DNA from: Hyalella azteca | Lineage: Eukaryota > Arthropoda > Malacostraca > Amphipoda > Hyalellidae | Assembly (NCBI RefSeq): GCF_000764305.2 | Contig: NW_025941614.1 | Coordinates: 1 to 64,000, forward strand | Reading direction: 5' to 3' | DNA: 64,000 bases | Part shown: positions 35,301 through 48,275 of the stretch, one piece after another | Position numbering within the stretch: position 1 is the first letter of the stretch | Layout of the letters: every line of letters begins with the position of its first letter | The notes under the pieces: generated by a model | Databases searched by the model: none | What the model saw: only the letters and a program-made list of their open reading frames with translations | Told to the model about the DNA's origin: nothing | Made by a program: the position numbers and the translations under genes

Positions 35301-36569
35301 GTGGCAACACTCGCATCCGCAATCAGGTATAAGAGCGTTTAGTATCACAGCCACACTCCTACCAAGGACGGAATCTATGTCTTGTCCTGTGACTGAACCT
35401 GGTCACGTGCTGTAATATTATAACAAAACGAAACTGTAAAAAAATATTGTGCGATTATATGTAATCCAACTGTCATAGTGAATATTAGAGAATTTTTTGT
35501 GTTCCAAACAGCTCCAGATATCACTGACGCTTCGAATTTGATTTCACTGCCGGATAAAGCCAATACGATTCGGTTTACGAAATCATGGAGTACCTAGCGT
35601 AACCTAAACCGAGAATGAATAAGCGCATAAAGTTTTGGCTGATTTTATCGGTGATGCTGCGACACGTAATCGACAATTCTCGGAACTCAATAGCGAACTC
35701 GCACGGGGACGCAATGAGCAATTTTTTTTTAGCAAACGCAGTGTGCTCAATAACTGCTCATTCATAATCGACATTCCTCTTGATTCTCCGACGGACTCGT
35801 GTGTAGGTTTGTGCATGTTGGATCCAGGCCACATGTTGGAGCAGAGTTTTATGGCCTATCCTTTAACAACTTTTTATCTTATACCTAGTTATTATATTGA
35901 AGTTATTTACAACTTCAAGAAGTTATGTTTCTTTGAAACTTGAAGGTAAACGTTCCGAAAATTCTACCGATGCGTTGAAAATCTATAACAAAATAGATGG
36001 GGAAATGGGGAAGACCTAAATTTTTTCATCTTATTTTTCTTCATAATTCCCATAATTCCTGGATATTTCAATAGAGATTATTGGAAAGAGAATTAAATGC
36101 AACAACAACATAATTTTCTTTTCGTTTATTAAAATTAAGAATATGCCGAAAATCAAATACGACCCCATGTTTCAGTATTCACCCCACAAATACTTTTCGT
36201 TTAGTCAAATCTGCGGCACTGAGTCAAAATATTTGTATTAATTCATTCTACGTATTCCGGAAATTTGTTAACGCTAGTGTGAATCGTTAATTTGTTATCG
36301 CTAATTAGCAAAAAAATTAGCTAGGCTTGCCAGTGATTCATAGAATTGCATTCTATTTGAAAAATGTAGTTTGCCTATGAATTGATTATTTTCCGTGTCG
36401 TAGCTTGATTCCAGTTCGCTCAGCAGTTCGCTGAGATACATTACACAATTATTCAAGCTAATATTAAGTCGTTTCCTCGCACTCGAATTAAATGTTAAAA
36501 AATTGTTTTTTGAACCAGACAGGAGGAGGGGCTGGCGCTAATCACGGTGTCGAGGAAGTTACCGGCAGG

Positions 36570-36604
36570 TATATAAGCAGCTCGTCGCCGTCCACGCTTC
36601 AGAC
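36570..36604 (+). promoter_or_regulatory. TATA box and initiator, probable alpha-tubulin promoter
   Basis: TATATAAG at 36570-36577 is followed by the initiator-like TTCAGACAG with its A at 36601, 31 bases from the first T of the TATA box. This spacing is standard for arthropod TATA/Inr core promoters. The exon downstream ends in ATG plus a donor, as described in the next entry. Confidence 0.75.
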
Positions 36605-36811
36605 AGCTGTCGGCCGGCTTGGCGTTCACTTCAACTTACGTCGCTGGGAAACTGTTGCAACACTCGAAGTTTTCTGGTGATACACGTAAAAAATTCATTT
36701 AAAGATCATATTTATCTAGAATATCCGACGAAGTTACGCAACAAAAACAAAGCTTGGCAATAACTTGACTCTTCCATTTCGAAAGAAACTCGCGACAAAC
36801 TTTTCAAAATG
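36601..36811 (+). other. Probable alpha-tubulin exon 1 (5' UTR plus ATG)
   Basis: From the predicted start site at 36601 the transcript would have a 5' UTR of about 208 bases ending CAAA, then ATG at 36809-36811, immediately followed by GTGAGTAAA. Many animal alpha-tubulin genes have an intron directly after the initiator Met codon. The tubulin exon at 62734 begins with the second codon (Arg-Glu-Cys) behind an acceptor, in matching phase 0. No closer ATG/donor candidate was noticed in the intervening 26 kb, although I did not check every position. The link is therefore an inference from gene structure. Confidence 0.7.
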
Positions 36812-38274
36812 GTGAGTAAAACTATTGAGCAAATTTTAGCCGCTATATTCATTTTAGTTTTAAGGGCTCGATGTATCAGATCTTGTTGTTTATGTATATC
36901 AACAGTGGATTAGTATTTTGCATAGGTTTGCCTATGATGACATTAACGCGTCTTCTGAACTAGATTTCGTGGCTAGAATTGTCAATAAAATTCGCACCGC
37001 GCATTCACCTAAAATATAAGCTCGATTTTATAACCAATCTTTCGAGTTAAGATAAGGTCATTGATGTCTTGGAAATTTGTCAACTCTTTTCACTCGACTC
37101 TCTATCATTTCTACCAACTCTTGCCAACGATTCCAAAAGATTACCAAATAACTTGCGAAAACCTCATTTTTTACAATTAATAAGACTTTCAACTCCTCAG
37201 CAGCCTCTGTATACGGGCACTCACCACGCCAAACGTTCCACTATTCACTCATCAACTTTGATTAGGTCAGAGTCTCACAAAAATGTCTTGGACAGCCAAG
37301 TACAAATGTCATATGTTCGTATATCAGTCCGCGTGCTTCATATCTTCACGCCATACTCGTAATATTTACGTAATAGAAGATAATCATTATCAAAATTAAA
37401 CGCCTTTAGCTTAGTTATATAAACTACGGTACGTCAGGTTAGCTCCTTTTTGTAAATTACACGTTGCTGCATGTACTCAAACTGCGTTTTTAAATTAATA
37501 CTAAGACAAAGAGCTAATAAATTAAAAATAGATAGAAAACAATAGTTTCAGTGATGCATGGTAAAGCCTTCTACGTTGATGGCTGTTCGCTCGTACGAAA
37601 TCAATCTAATCGAATCGTGAAATCAAGTGACAAGTTGCATGCGTGATCTCTATTTTTTCTTGTGAACAAAGAGCTGCATTTGCCATGTGATTGCTACGCA
37701 CTTTCTATCCATTATTGCTTTTCCGTATCAGAATTTCTCCATCTTCAGTCACTTTGTTGATGCAATATATTCAAAATGGAGTCATTTATTTCAATTGCTT
37801 GTGGATCGTTATATTGATCGCTTGAAATGCCATTTGAGTTCAGCAATGTACGGCTATAATGTAACTCTTCTGAGCTAAGAGATGATTAAATATGATGATT
37901 AATCTTTGTTAATTTGTCATTCAGAACTCGGCTAGTATGTTAGTTTTACGAAATATTCCAAACTAGTTTATCATATCACAACGAAATTATATAATATAAA
38001 TTTTTCAGCAATGATGGAGTGCGCTAATTCAACATTATGCATCAGGTTTTATCTTATATAGATGAGGTTAAAATCTTGCAAATAAATTTAATTTAGAGCG
38101 TCTTTGATGAAATTCAGGAAACGTGAGGGATCTTTTGTGATATTAAAATTAGTGGATAAATACAAAACAATACAAAACAGTTACGGTGAAGCTAGAACTC
38201 ATAGAACTTAATTCCTACTTCGACCCTGAAGACGAAGTTTCAAAGCAAAATATCAATAGTACAATATTATCGTA

Positions 38275-38610
38275 CGGCGCACCTGTCCTCCATCCCTCAA
38301 CTGAAAATCTCGAGTCTCGCACGACGCTTTGTCCGAGCAAAAAAAGCCTCTCTAGACCAATTCGATCCTATACAAGCTCCGGCGAACCTCGAGAATCACA
38401 CAAAACTTCTAAGGAATCTTAGACTCTATATATAGCACTTTATACGGGCTATGGTAGGTGCCCATATGCTCTATATAGCTCTTTATATGGGCTATGGTAG
38501 GTGCCCATATGCTCTATATAGCACTTTATATGGGCTATGGTAGGTGCCCATATGCTCTATATAGCACTTTATATGATCTATTCTATTCTATTCTATTCTA
38601 TTCTATGACA
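38275..38610 (+). repeat. Dispersed repeat with 43-bp tandem tail, copy 1
   Basis: A head of about 150 bp (from GGCGCACCTGTCCTCCATCC) is followed by about four 43-bp units of the type CTCTATATAGCACTTTATAT-GGGCTATGGTAGGTGCCCATATG, then by five CTATT pentamers. The head matches 57211-57350 closely. Each unit contains CCCATAT...ATATGGG and can fold back on itself. Confidence 0.85.
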
Positions 38611-40320
38611 AACAGCGAACAGTTAACAGGCGTGGTCGGAAAGCTGAAGACATCGAGTTGATTTGTGACACTGTCCCCAGGGGGATGGTAAGTAAAAAAA
38701 TACCGGGATGATCTCGAGCATTACGATTTTAGGTAATTTAAATTTAACAGGCAGCCGTGATCGACAGGAATAATTCTAAACCCATGAACTAGCTAGGTAA
38801 TGGTATTTTTATTTCGCAGAATTTGATAGCATCGTCAATTAAATGAGGTTATCGTTAAATTTCTCGGAGCCCGATAACGAATTCCAATATTTTGGTGTGA
38901 ATGTCAAAATTTTAAAGCCTTTAAAAAATCGTTGTCTTACCATACGTCTCCGTGATTGTGATTTAGCGAAATAGAAATCATCTGAATCATATGCATTAAA
39001 ATTTTCCGTCATAGGAAATGAGTTCGTCATTTCCCACCACAGCCTGAGGAGACCATTTCTGATCTCGTCTCTGTCTCCTCTGCCTGTGTGGGACGATTGC
39101 GGTGCGTCATTCCCATCACCTGTTGGTGATTTGTGCACGCGTAGATTATACCTACTGCATCGGGCCGGAATCATTTTTTAACTGTATTAAATTGGTTCAA
39201 GTCATAAATTATTTGATTGCATGATCACTGTTGTAGCAACGCAAGCTCACCAATATTGAGCCTTCCAGTTGCCGATACACCCATTCAAGTAATGGAAGCG
39301 AAGTTTCCCCCGCTCTACTCTTGGTTCGTGTGTTTGTAGGCTTATTGATAGATTGCACTGAAATGAGTACATGTGTGGCTGTGTGACGTATGCGAGGTAG
39401 GGAGACTATATAGTCGTTCGTCATTTCCTGGTTAGACTGATTCATAACTTCAAAACCTCAATTTTGTTATTATCTACAATCGTTTCAATTGATCAAAGCT
39501 TGATGGGTGAACAGGACTAATACGAGACGAAAATTCGGGTATTTTTGCAAACATTTAATTCGGTAGTTTGTCAGAAAACTCGGGTTCTTCTGAAGACACT
39601 TTTATTATTTACCAGCTTATACCTCTCGAGCTCTTCATGCTAAGAGTTGAAGTTCAGTTACGTTAACCTCAAGTCTTTTTGCCTTAACCCCATAAACTCA
39701 TAAATTTTCGTATAAACGATCAATAGGCAGTTTATTTTTCGTTGATAATTTCCGTAATTAAAAATATTTTAATATTACTAAAATGAAGTTATAATATGAG
39801 CCATATATTCTCGACTGAGAACAAGAGCTCGATTTATAATTTATCTTCCTACAGCACAAGCAGTTTCTTATGGCTCTGCGGTGATCTGTCTTTCTAAAAG
39901 CTGAAAAAAATGATATTTTTCTCGAGGTGACATTTTTCCTGTGTAAAATTCTGACTGTTGTTACAATGTTAATTTAATATTCTAATCTTATGTGATTTCC
40001 ATCAAATGATAAATCCTTTGACAAGGTTTTAAGGCCTGCTTAGTAGCATTGAGTCAATATTATGGTTTTCTAAGTAAAATTTGTAACTAGCATTACCAAG
40101 TGACCTAGTCCTAGAAACGGACCAATGCTTCGTCAACAAATTCTTGAGATCGGGATAATCTCATGTGAAGTTCAACAGTGACTCGATTCTGAAACGTTGA
40201 CAGATTCTGTTGAAGTTGGATCGTGGTATAGACAACAAGTTGAGGAGGCGTTTTTATGTGGACTATTGTGGCCTCGATTTGGTTATTATTGATAATTTTT
40301 TTTCATAATTTTTTTATTTT

Positions 40321-40510
40321 GCATCCATGAGAGGATAACATGTATATTTATTTATTCGTAATTTTCTTATTTTGTATCCAAGGGAGGATAACAAGTATAT
40401 ATGCTTATTTAAATTTTTCTTATTTTGCATCCATGAGAGGATAACAAGTATATTTATTTATTTATATTATTCTTATTTAGCATCCATGGGAGGAAAACAA
40501 GTATATTCTT
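40321..40510 (+). repeat. 53-bp tandem repeat
   Basis: Units starting GCATCCATGAGAGGATAACA recur at 40321, 40374, 40427 and 40480, a strict period of 53 bases with point differences. Confidence 0.85.
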
Positions 40511-40732
40511 ATGTTCAATACATTGCAAGTTTCCTGCAAGAGAATTGCGCAAGGTCAGCGCAATGCGCCTGGACAGGAAACCGTCGTGTTCACTGTTTTG
40601 ATACTCTATAGCGCACCACAACGCTGCGTGGAGCAATCTTTACAGTTAAGAAACACAAAGTCTAGATACAGCACCTTGTTAGCGCATTTCTCATTTATTG
40701 AAAAAAATGCACTATTGTGCTAGCCATGTCCG

Positions 40733-40757
40733 TCTGTCTGTCTGTCTGTCTGTCCGT
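40733..40757 (+). repeat. CTGT microsatellite
   Basis: Five to six CTGT units followed by CCGT variants. Confidence 0.85.
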
Positions 40758-41286
40758 CTGCATGTCCGTCCGTGACCTCAAGTTTTCGTCGACGAGAAAA
40801 CGCGCTCTCTGGCACTCGCTGCAGTGAGTACTGAGTTACATTGTACTCTAAATTCTAACCGTTTATGTGATTATTGGATCGTAGCCTAGTTAGATTTAAG
40901 TGCATCAATGACTTGCAAAATATCGGCAGAAAGTTTTACATTTTGTCGTATATCTTGTAAAACTCGCATTTACACTGAACACTCTGATCAGGATACTTCT
41001 CCATACCTAGTGGGCTCAAGCATTTTTGTCAATTAACTGTTTGTGTCACTAATAGGTGGATATGTTTTGTATTTGTGATGCTTCTGCAGCGGGTAGTTTA
41101 TTTCTTAGCTGCTGCTGTGATGCGTTGTTACCAAAACGGCATGCATTAATCCGAATACTTAGTAATTATTATTTATTGCATTAATTATTTCGACACATTA
41201 AGCTTAAAAAAATATATTTTTATACACGGCTCGCGAGCCGTGCTTTGTCGATCGCTGCCCTAACTCGGTGATACAATTACAGTATT

Positions 41287-41410
41287 CCTCATTTCAACTC
41301 ACTTATTTTAACTCGCTCATTTAACTCACTCATTTAACTCACTCATTTTAACTCACTCATTTTTAATCGCTCATTTTAACTCACTCTACTCTTTTAACTC
41401 ATCTCAACTT
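41287..41410 (+). repeat. AACTCACTCATTT short tandem repeat
   Basis: About eight variants of a 13- to 15-base unit AACTCACTCATTTT follow one another. Confidence 0.8.
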
Positions 41411-43164
41411 CAACAATTATAATCTTGCTCGCTTGTGAAGCATGTAAACCATATAAATTTAATTCATGTTTCCATCCGCATTTTTTGCGGTTTCCTTGAA
41501 ATTTTGAAAATTTGTGTCATTTCACCTTGGAATTTAAACACTTCCTGTATATATCCCCTAGAATATTTTGCTCGAATGCATTACCTCAAGTAAATGCTCG
41601 TGCGCTCCTTCACGCGTGTCTTGCAGCTACATTTGCTGCGGCGTTCGCACATAAAAGACGAGTTTTAAGGCCAGTTCTGATGACCACGTCTCGTGTCCCT
41701 CGCGTTTACGTTATCGTCAACACTTTCCCTTGTGCTTGCTGTGACCACAGAGGCCGTGGTATATCTACGTACACTAGAATATTTCCTGCATTGTTGTGTA
41801 CTGCGACGTCACCTCGATCCAGGCTCGTGCGGATGATCAATTGGAATTCAAATTTCAAACTTTTACGAATTATTCTAATTGTTAGTTCTAACTTTGAGTG
41901 TATGCATAAATATTAACTCATCGATTTAGCGTAGTTTTTAATATTCCAGTTTTTCCAGCAATCAGGATAATTATACTAATTTATAATATTGATAATAATA
42001 ATGAAAATTGTCAGATAAAAATTATAACTTTTTTATAAATACCATTCCATATCTACCTATACCCTATTTATAATTATATAATTAGCCAACTGCTGTTGCC
42101 AGCTGAATTGAACGTTTTTCAGAAAAAAAATATTGCTACGATAGTTTATGGGGTAATAAACTGGCTGGGTAGGTATACAGTAGGTAGGAAAATTATAAAA
42201 TATGATGAGGTCTATGATAAGAAATATATGAATTCTGAAATGCAACGGCATATTTTCTAGCTTATGGTGTTTTATTACAGTTTGGGAGGTATACGTCGAG
42301 AGTAGTCATCAAATTTTCAGCCCTGTCAATCATGTTGCATTCTACGAGCGGTGACTCTAGATTCTAGAATATTTTCACTTCTTTGTTATTATATTTAATT
42401 TTTAATATTCACTTTCATCATGTATGCACATTTTTACATTTTTGCTTACACAAGATAATATAATCCACTTCTTTCTGAAGATTCTGTATAAAAATTTTGA
42501 TGACGGGTTGGTGATGAGCAGCGTTTGCACCGCTTTTCAAGTACCCAATCACACAGTCAATGGAGGCTAATTCAGTGAAGTCGTTAATATTTTGCTGACA
42601 AGTTAACTCTTAAGTCGTGTAGTTCTAGTTGTGAATAACTTAATGTTGTGGATTAATCCTCTAAAATTTCCTATGAGAGATGTGGCACACAAATCCTGAA
42701 CGGCGAACAAGGAACTTGCAATATATAGTCATTAGTCATCACGTACGATAAATAATTGCTTGGTGCTGTTATTTTAATTCAAATAATTGATAAACTACCT
42801 CTGCAGCCAAAAATATTCTGACTAGTTAGGCTCTTGCATATTATGACTAGTTAGATTCCATGACAATTTTCCAATAGGGTACGTGGCAATGTAAATTTGA
42901 GGCAGATATTATTTGGAGATAGACTGCACGAAAGGCTCATGTATATATTAAGCGACCTTCTCATGTGTCAAACATTTGTACGTCAACAGCAGTGCTCAGA
43001 AATTTTTTTCAAATAGTTAGCGACGAAATTTTTCGTACATCCTTTTCTTTTCAATGCTTTCTCCAATAATTCGAAAATTAAAGTATGTATAAGCCTAATA
43101 TTCGATTGATCTAAGCAGTATGTAATAAGGAAAATAACACATGTTCAAAACAAAACTTAATTTT

Positions 43165-44516
43165 AAAACGTTTTAACATGCAGAAATTCCCCAACCCCTT
43201 GAGACACAATTTTTCGTACAGTTGGAAAATACTAACATAGTAGCAATATTAATAATCAATGGCATGTCTTTCCATCTTGATATCCTCCAGCAGTCTCTTG
43301 CTATAGTTTTTGATAAGGTTCGAAGTTGTATTCGGTTTGATATTATCCCGGTGGACGTTATTCTCGGTGATGTCATTCAAGAGGTGTCGGTTCCTGCAAT
43401 TTCACTGCAAACTTCTAGATGGGCAAGAACGCATAAATTTAGTGTGGATTTGAGAAGCAAATTATTGACTTACACTAATCTGGCAAGGGTCCTGATGGGT
43501 GCGTCTCGAAACGCCTGAATATTCCAAGATCCAACGTACAGTCGATGATAAAGAAGTTTGTAAAGTTTAGGAATGAGGACGGAAGCCAAAACTATTGGAA
43601 CGATTCGTATATATGAATCCAAGATTGGTGTTGAAGGACATTGCCAATGGATAAGCTAGTGAGGGAACAAGCGTGAGTCAGCGTACTATACAGCGTTGTC
43701 GCAACATGCATGAATGGCCTGCATGGATGCAGACCTCGGCGAGTCCCACGTCACACACAACGTCATATGTTGCTGTTCGTTTGACTATCACTATACCAAA
43801 ATCTGACATGGACAAATAGGAAGGCTTTTGGAATCAATTTTATGGATCGATGCGACAAAAATTAAGCCATTTGCACATAACACACGATAAAGATCGGGAG
43901 CAAAAAGGGGAAATTTTCCTTCCGAAGAACACAATCACAACAGTCGTGCTATAGGGCTGGATCAATGATGTTTTTTTTTTCTCTTCAAGTGGCACCACGA
44001 AGTTGGTTCCAATTTATGAAATAATGAACTCAGATTTTTATATATCTATTTTGAATGAAACCCTTCAAACAACCGCTCGAACTTTGGTTCTTGGACGACG
44101 AGGATACTTTAGCAAGCTAATGATTCGATGCATACGTCGAAAGCTGCACGACAACACGGCTTAATAAAAACGAAGGTCACTAGCTGTTCTGTCATTGCTA
44201 GCAAATAGCCCCGATTTGAACCCAATTGAGAATTTACGGCAATAAGTGAAAGTTTGAATCAATAATAAGGCTCCCAAGAATCGCCAGTAATTTTAAACAA
44301 GTCGCAATTGAAGGATGGGATAATATAATACGATCGATAACGGATACTACTGCGAATCTCATCAAAAACTATACAATGAGACTGCTGTAGGTTTTCAAGA
44401 TGAAAGGATTTACCACTGATTATTATTATTGCAATTATGTTAGTATTTCCCAACTGTACGAATAATTGTGTCAGAAGGTGTTGGGAAATTTTGCAAGTTA
44501 AAACGTTTTGCAATTA
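43165..44516 (+). mobile_element. Decayed Tc1-like transposon
   Basis: About 1.35 kb with inverted terminal repeats of around 190 bp: 43165-43350 against about 44300-44516, sharing AAAACGTTTTAAC, GACACAATT and CGTACAGTTGG. Between them lies a broken Tc1-type transposase. The long TIRs and the internal protein place it in the Tc1/mariner superfamily. A TA target duplication could not be fixed exactly because the ends are degraded. Confidence 0.85.
43580..44262 (+). pseudogene. Tc1-like transposase pseudogene
   Basis: The pieces occur in the correct order in several frames. They are an HTH-like SVSQRTIQR, then KGEIFLPKNTITTV, then MNSDFYISILNETLQTTART, then NDSMHTSKAA, then SPDLNPIENL at 44207-44236. 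The last motif carries the terminal acidic residue region of the DDE catalytic domain. The position of the second catalytic Asp reads Ala in QANDSMH. Stops and shifts break the frame repeatedly, so the gene is dead. Confidence 0.85.
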
Positions 44517-45630
44517 CATTTTGTTCTGAGGATGTAGTGCTATTTGTTCTATTACATACTGCCTAGTTCAATCAAATTTTAGGCTCATGCATTCATTAAT
44601 GTTCGAGTTGTTCAAGAAAACATTGGAAATAAAGGGGTGTATGAATAATGTCGTCGCAAACTATATGCGCTTTTTAGCTTGTTTTTTTAGTGTTGCATTT
44701 ATTCAACTCGAATTATTAGAGTTTATTTATTTACAGCCAGCACAGTGAGGTGCTGCTCGTGTATATTTGTCATTGCTATTATTCTCAAATTCGAGGTATA
44801 CTGGGAGAATTAGTTAAGTTTTTTTATTTAAATATATTAGAAAAAGCTTTGGTTTAGTTAATGCTTAGCAATAGATGCCGAGCAGAGGGCGTCAGGCGAC
44901 AGACACACTTGGTTGTGGCAACGCTTGCACAAACCCGAGGCGGTTCTCCGCTTCATCGGATCGCTTCGCTGCGGAGCCACAAAACCTCTTCCGCTGGTGC
45001 ACTTCATTCAATCTCATCCGTCGTACAAAATCCAGTTTTAATTGTCGAGCAACATGGCGCTCGATTGATAAATTGTAGTGTCATCTTTGGTGATTACACC
45101 GCATTGTATGAAAGTGAATGACCCGATGATCAAATTATTACAAGAATAAAATTGCATATGAATGCTTCGGTATTGCTTGGGTTAAAAAATAAATAAATAA
45201 ATATTTGAAGCTTAAGTAAATTGTCTTCTGAAAATATTTCCAGCCATTTCATCAACAGAATTGCATTGATGCAATTCAATTTAAATTTTTGTATTAGAAT
45301 GTCGCTATGATTTGATTCAAAACCTGAGTTCAGGTTTTGATTTTCTAGCTGCGCATAAACCATTGAATTTTTGAACAACGAGCGCTGTAAATTTTTCGGA
45401 TATCTGAATTTTCTTACAGGGTTTTCGCAATTTATCCTGAATTACTCTTCACAAAACCGACGAAGTGAAAACTTATTCATGCGCGTGATACACGCCACTT
45501 GTCGTGCATGGAAAGATCCGTGAAGGCAGTTTGCGTGAGCTCCATGCACTCACTGAAGCGTCCGCGCGTTTGTTGACCCTCGCACGCTTTAAAGACCAGC
45601 GGCGACGTGGCGAAGCTACTGGCGTGAACA

Positions 45631-45692
45631 ACCTTGACGTGATCCCTGTATATTGTACACACATTGAAGTGATCCCTGTACATTTTACACAC
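45631..45692 (+). repeat. Two tandem units of about 30 bp
   Basis: GTGATCCCTGTA followed by TTGTACACAC or TTTTACACAC occurs twice in succession. Confidence 0.7.
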
Positions 45693-48136
45693 GAGCGCCT
45701 GCCTCGAAGCAATTGATCGTGGCTTTGCTCCATAAATATATTTCTGGAGCAGTTCAGCCGCGTTTTCTTGCTTCGGTGAACCGCATGACTGGCGAACTAC
45801 GGCATCGGTCGAGTTATTCTCATCCTGCACCTCATACTTAATTATTCCTGAATTAATGTAATTTTTTAAATAATATGAATTTTTGAGCTTCTTGCATTCA
45901 TGATTCTTTCAGTGCCAAATCTTGCGTGTACGATTAACAGGAAATAACTACCCTTCGATACGGATAACTTGCTCTGTTTTACGCAGTAATTTGTTTAAAT
46001 TTCGAAAGGTTCGTCATCTTCATGTTTTCTCTTAAGATACTCGTTTCTCATACCAATATCGATGAACTGAAGTATCACCCATTTCAATAAAAATAAATAA
46101 TATTATGCACGGTAATCATTACAACAAATATGAAACTTTTGACAGACGGCCATCATGCGGTTCTGTAAAATTATAAAGATATAACATCGTAGTTACTGGA
46201 AAATCCATACCATGAGGCAGCGCGGCAGCCATGTCCGGTACTGAGATTCACAAGAATCGTGTGCAAAATTTTCACGGATTTAATTCACGAACAGGTTTTA
46301 TTGGAACCGCCGTGAGAAAACTTTTTTCGCCTCTTAATTAATTACGAATGGCACGTCGAAATAATTTCGTTTTGGTTGCACCTCTGGAAACTCGTATGCT
46401 TATTTAATTCGATAAATTCAATTCAGATCTGCTTCTAAAAAATACGCGAGCATGCGTGACGAGATAGAAAGTACGGCAGTGTAACACTTTATTCAACACA
46501 AACATTGAAATTTGAAATGCACTTCAATTTTACAGAGATCAAGCCGTCTTAAATTAATTAAGATCGAATCGCCAATAAATAAAGAGCAAGTGATGGCGAT
46601 AAATCACGGTAAATAAAGAGCAAGTTTCTAACTGCCGGCCTGCTGAACTCGACTGGACGTTAGCAAGGATATACGGAAAATTAAAACAATGTAACTTCGA
46701 CATTATATTGATGCCGCTAAAGATGTCCGAGGATGCTTGAAATTTTAGGTAGATAGTGTTACGTGGCTACGATAACTTAACTAAATGATTGAGATGTCTC
46801 CAACTTGTGAGTTTTATCAGAAAGGATTGTGTAGTGTCGTAAAATATACTGGTCCATCTTAAACTGAAAAAGAATTTAAATTTGTTAATCCTATACACCA
46901 AGGTTTACAAATGTAAACTTTGAAGTAGCGGAATGGTCCATTTCTCGCAATTGAACCCTGTGTATAGCCCTTTGACGTTGCCACATCCAAGAATACGAAT
47001 AACCTTTTTATCTTGTGCACGATCAGTTTTGGGATTGGCGTTCCTGAGAGAACATGAATATTGAAATACAAGTGTTAGATGTGATCACTGGACCGCAACT
47101 CGCGGCTGCGTTAGAGGAAGTTGCGCTACATGCAAGTCGGCCACAGGTTGAGAACATCACGTCTCGTGTTGGCTTCTCTGCATCCGTCGGCTGATGTTTT
47201 CACAGCGCCGTCATAACAGAGCAATGAGCCGGCGAGCCTTTACTGTTCCCATTTCTGTTGGCCTGTCTGTGTGTTCATCGAGCTATCGTACGTGCTGTTC
47301 TGCTTCATTTGTTGTGTTGCACTGATTTCATTTTCCTTCCCAATTGAGGGCATTGCTTAATTTCGCTCATTTTTTATAATCTCTATCAGAAAAGATTTTT
47401 GTGTTAACAACTATTAAAGGGACTTTTTGGTTATTAAAAATTAAAGGGACTTTTTTGTTATTAAAATATTTCTAATTGATGTGTTCAAATCACTGAAAAA
47501 ATATTTTGCAATTGTGGAACTTTCACTGACGTCTTTCGTAAATTTGGGCTTCAGTTAAATTGGTGAAGTCTTTGTCTCTGTTGAAGCCAAAACTGCTCTT
47601 CGAAAATAGGGTACTCTTCGCTAGCAAATATTCGTCGTAGATTTTTCACAGCGAATAAGCTTAATATATTAAATCTTAGATTTAAACATTTTTAATTTAT
47701 AGCTCATGATTCATTGGTTTGATATTTTACTAATGATAATAATGCAATCAAGATATGCTATCTGCATGAGGCGACCACACGCTGGCACCTCACAGGTGCG
47801 TTTAAATGTCTCGCCTGAAGACAGCGTCGTTGCGTGTCGAGTCCTTTAATCAAGAAAAAGAACACACCGCAGCTGCAGGAAATGGATTATTGTTCACGTT
47901 TGCCTGGCCAGAACACTCGCTCCTCCCTCCAGAATGGCTTGATAAATGCACCGAAAATTAAAGCGTCAACGCTGCCGAGGTAATGACCTAAGAGCCTCGG
48001 TATTGCCGCAGTTGCGGGGAGAAAGATGCAGTCTAGAAGGCGGTTACAGTTTCCATGGCGTGAACAAACTTGCACTTGATTTTTGCTCCGAACAAAAACA
48101 TTTGTTCGTGATAATAAAACTTCATCGTCTATATTT

Positions 48137-48275
48137 GTGACACGGCGATGCTAAAATAATTAACCGGAAAATTGCGACACTGCAATACTCAAATAATTAA
48201 TTATAAAATTGCGAAACGGCAATACTCAAATTGTCAGGAAGACGGATTTTGTTTGTTTAGGAAGACGGATTTTGA
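48137..48275 (+). repeat. 37-bp tandem repeat and adjoining 23-bp repeat
   Basis: Units of 37 bp start at 48137 and 48174 with a partial third at 48211 (GCGACACTGCAATACTCAAA type). Directly after it GGAAGACGGATTTTG occurs twice, 23 bases apart. Confidence 0.85.

Noticed and set aside
35635..35943. 102-codon open frame near the divergent promoters
   Set aside because: Begins with TTG, low-complexity end, no family recognised and no splice signals.
45473..45830. Overlapping frames of 70-117 codons on both strands in a GC-rich patch
   Set aside because: Openness in several frames follows from base composition; nothing recognisable.
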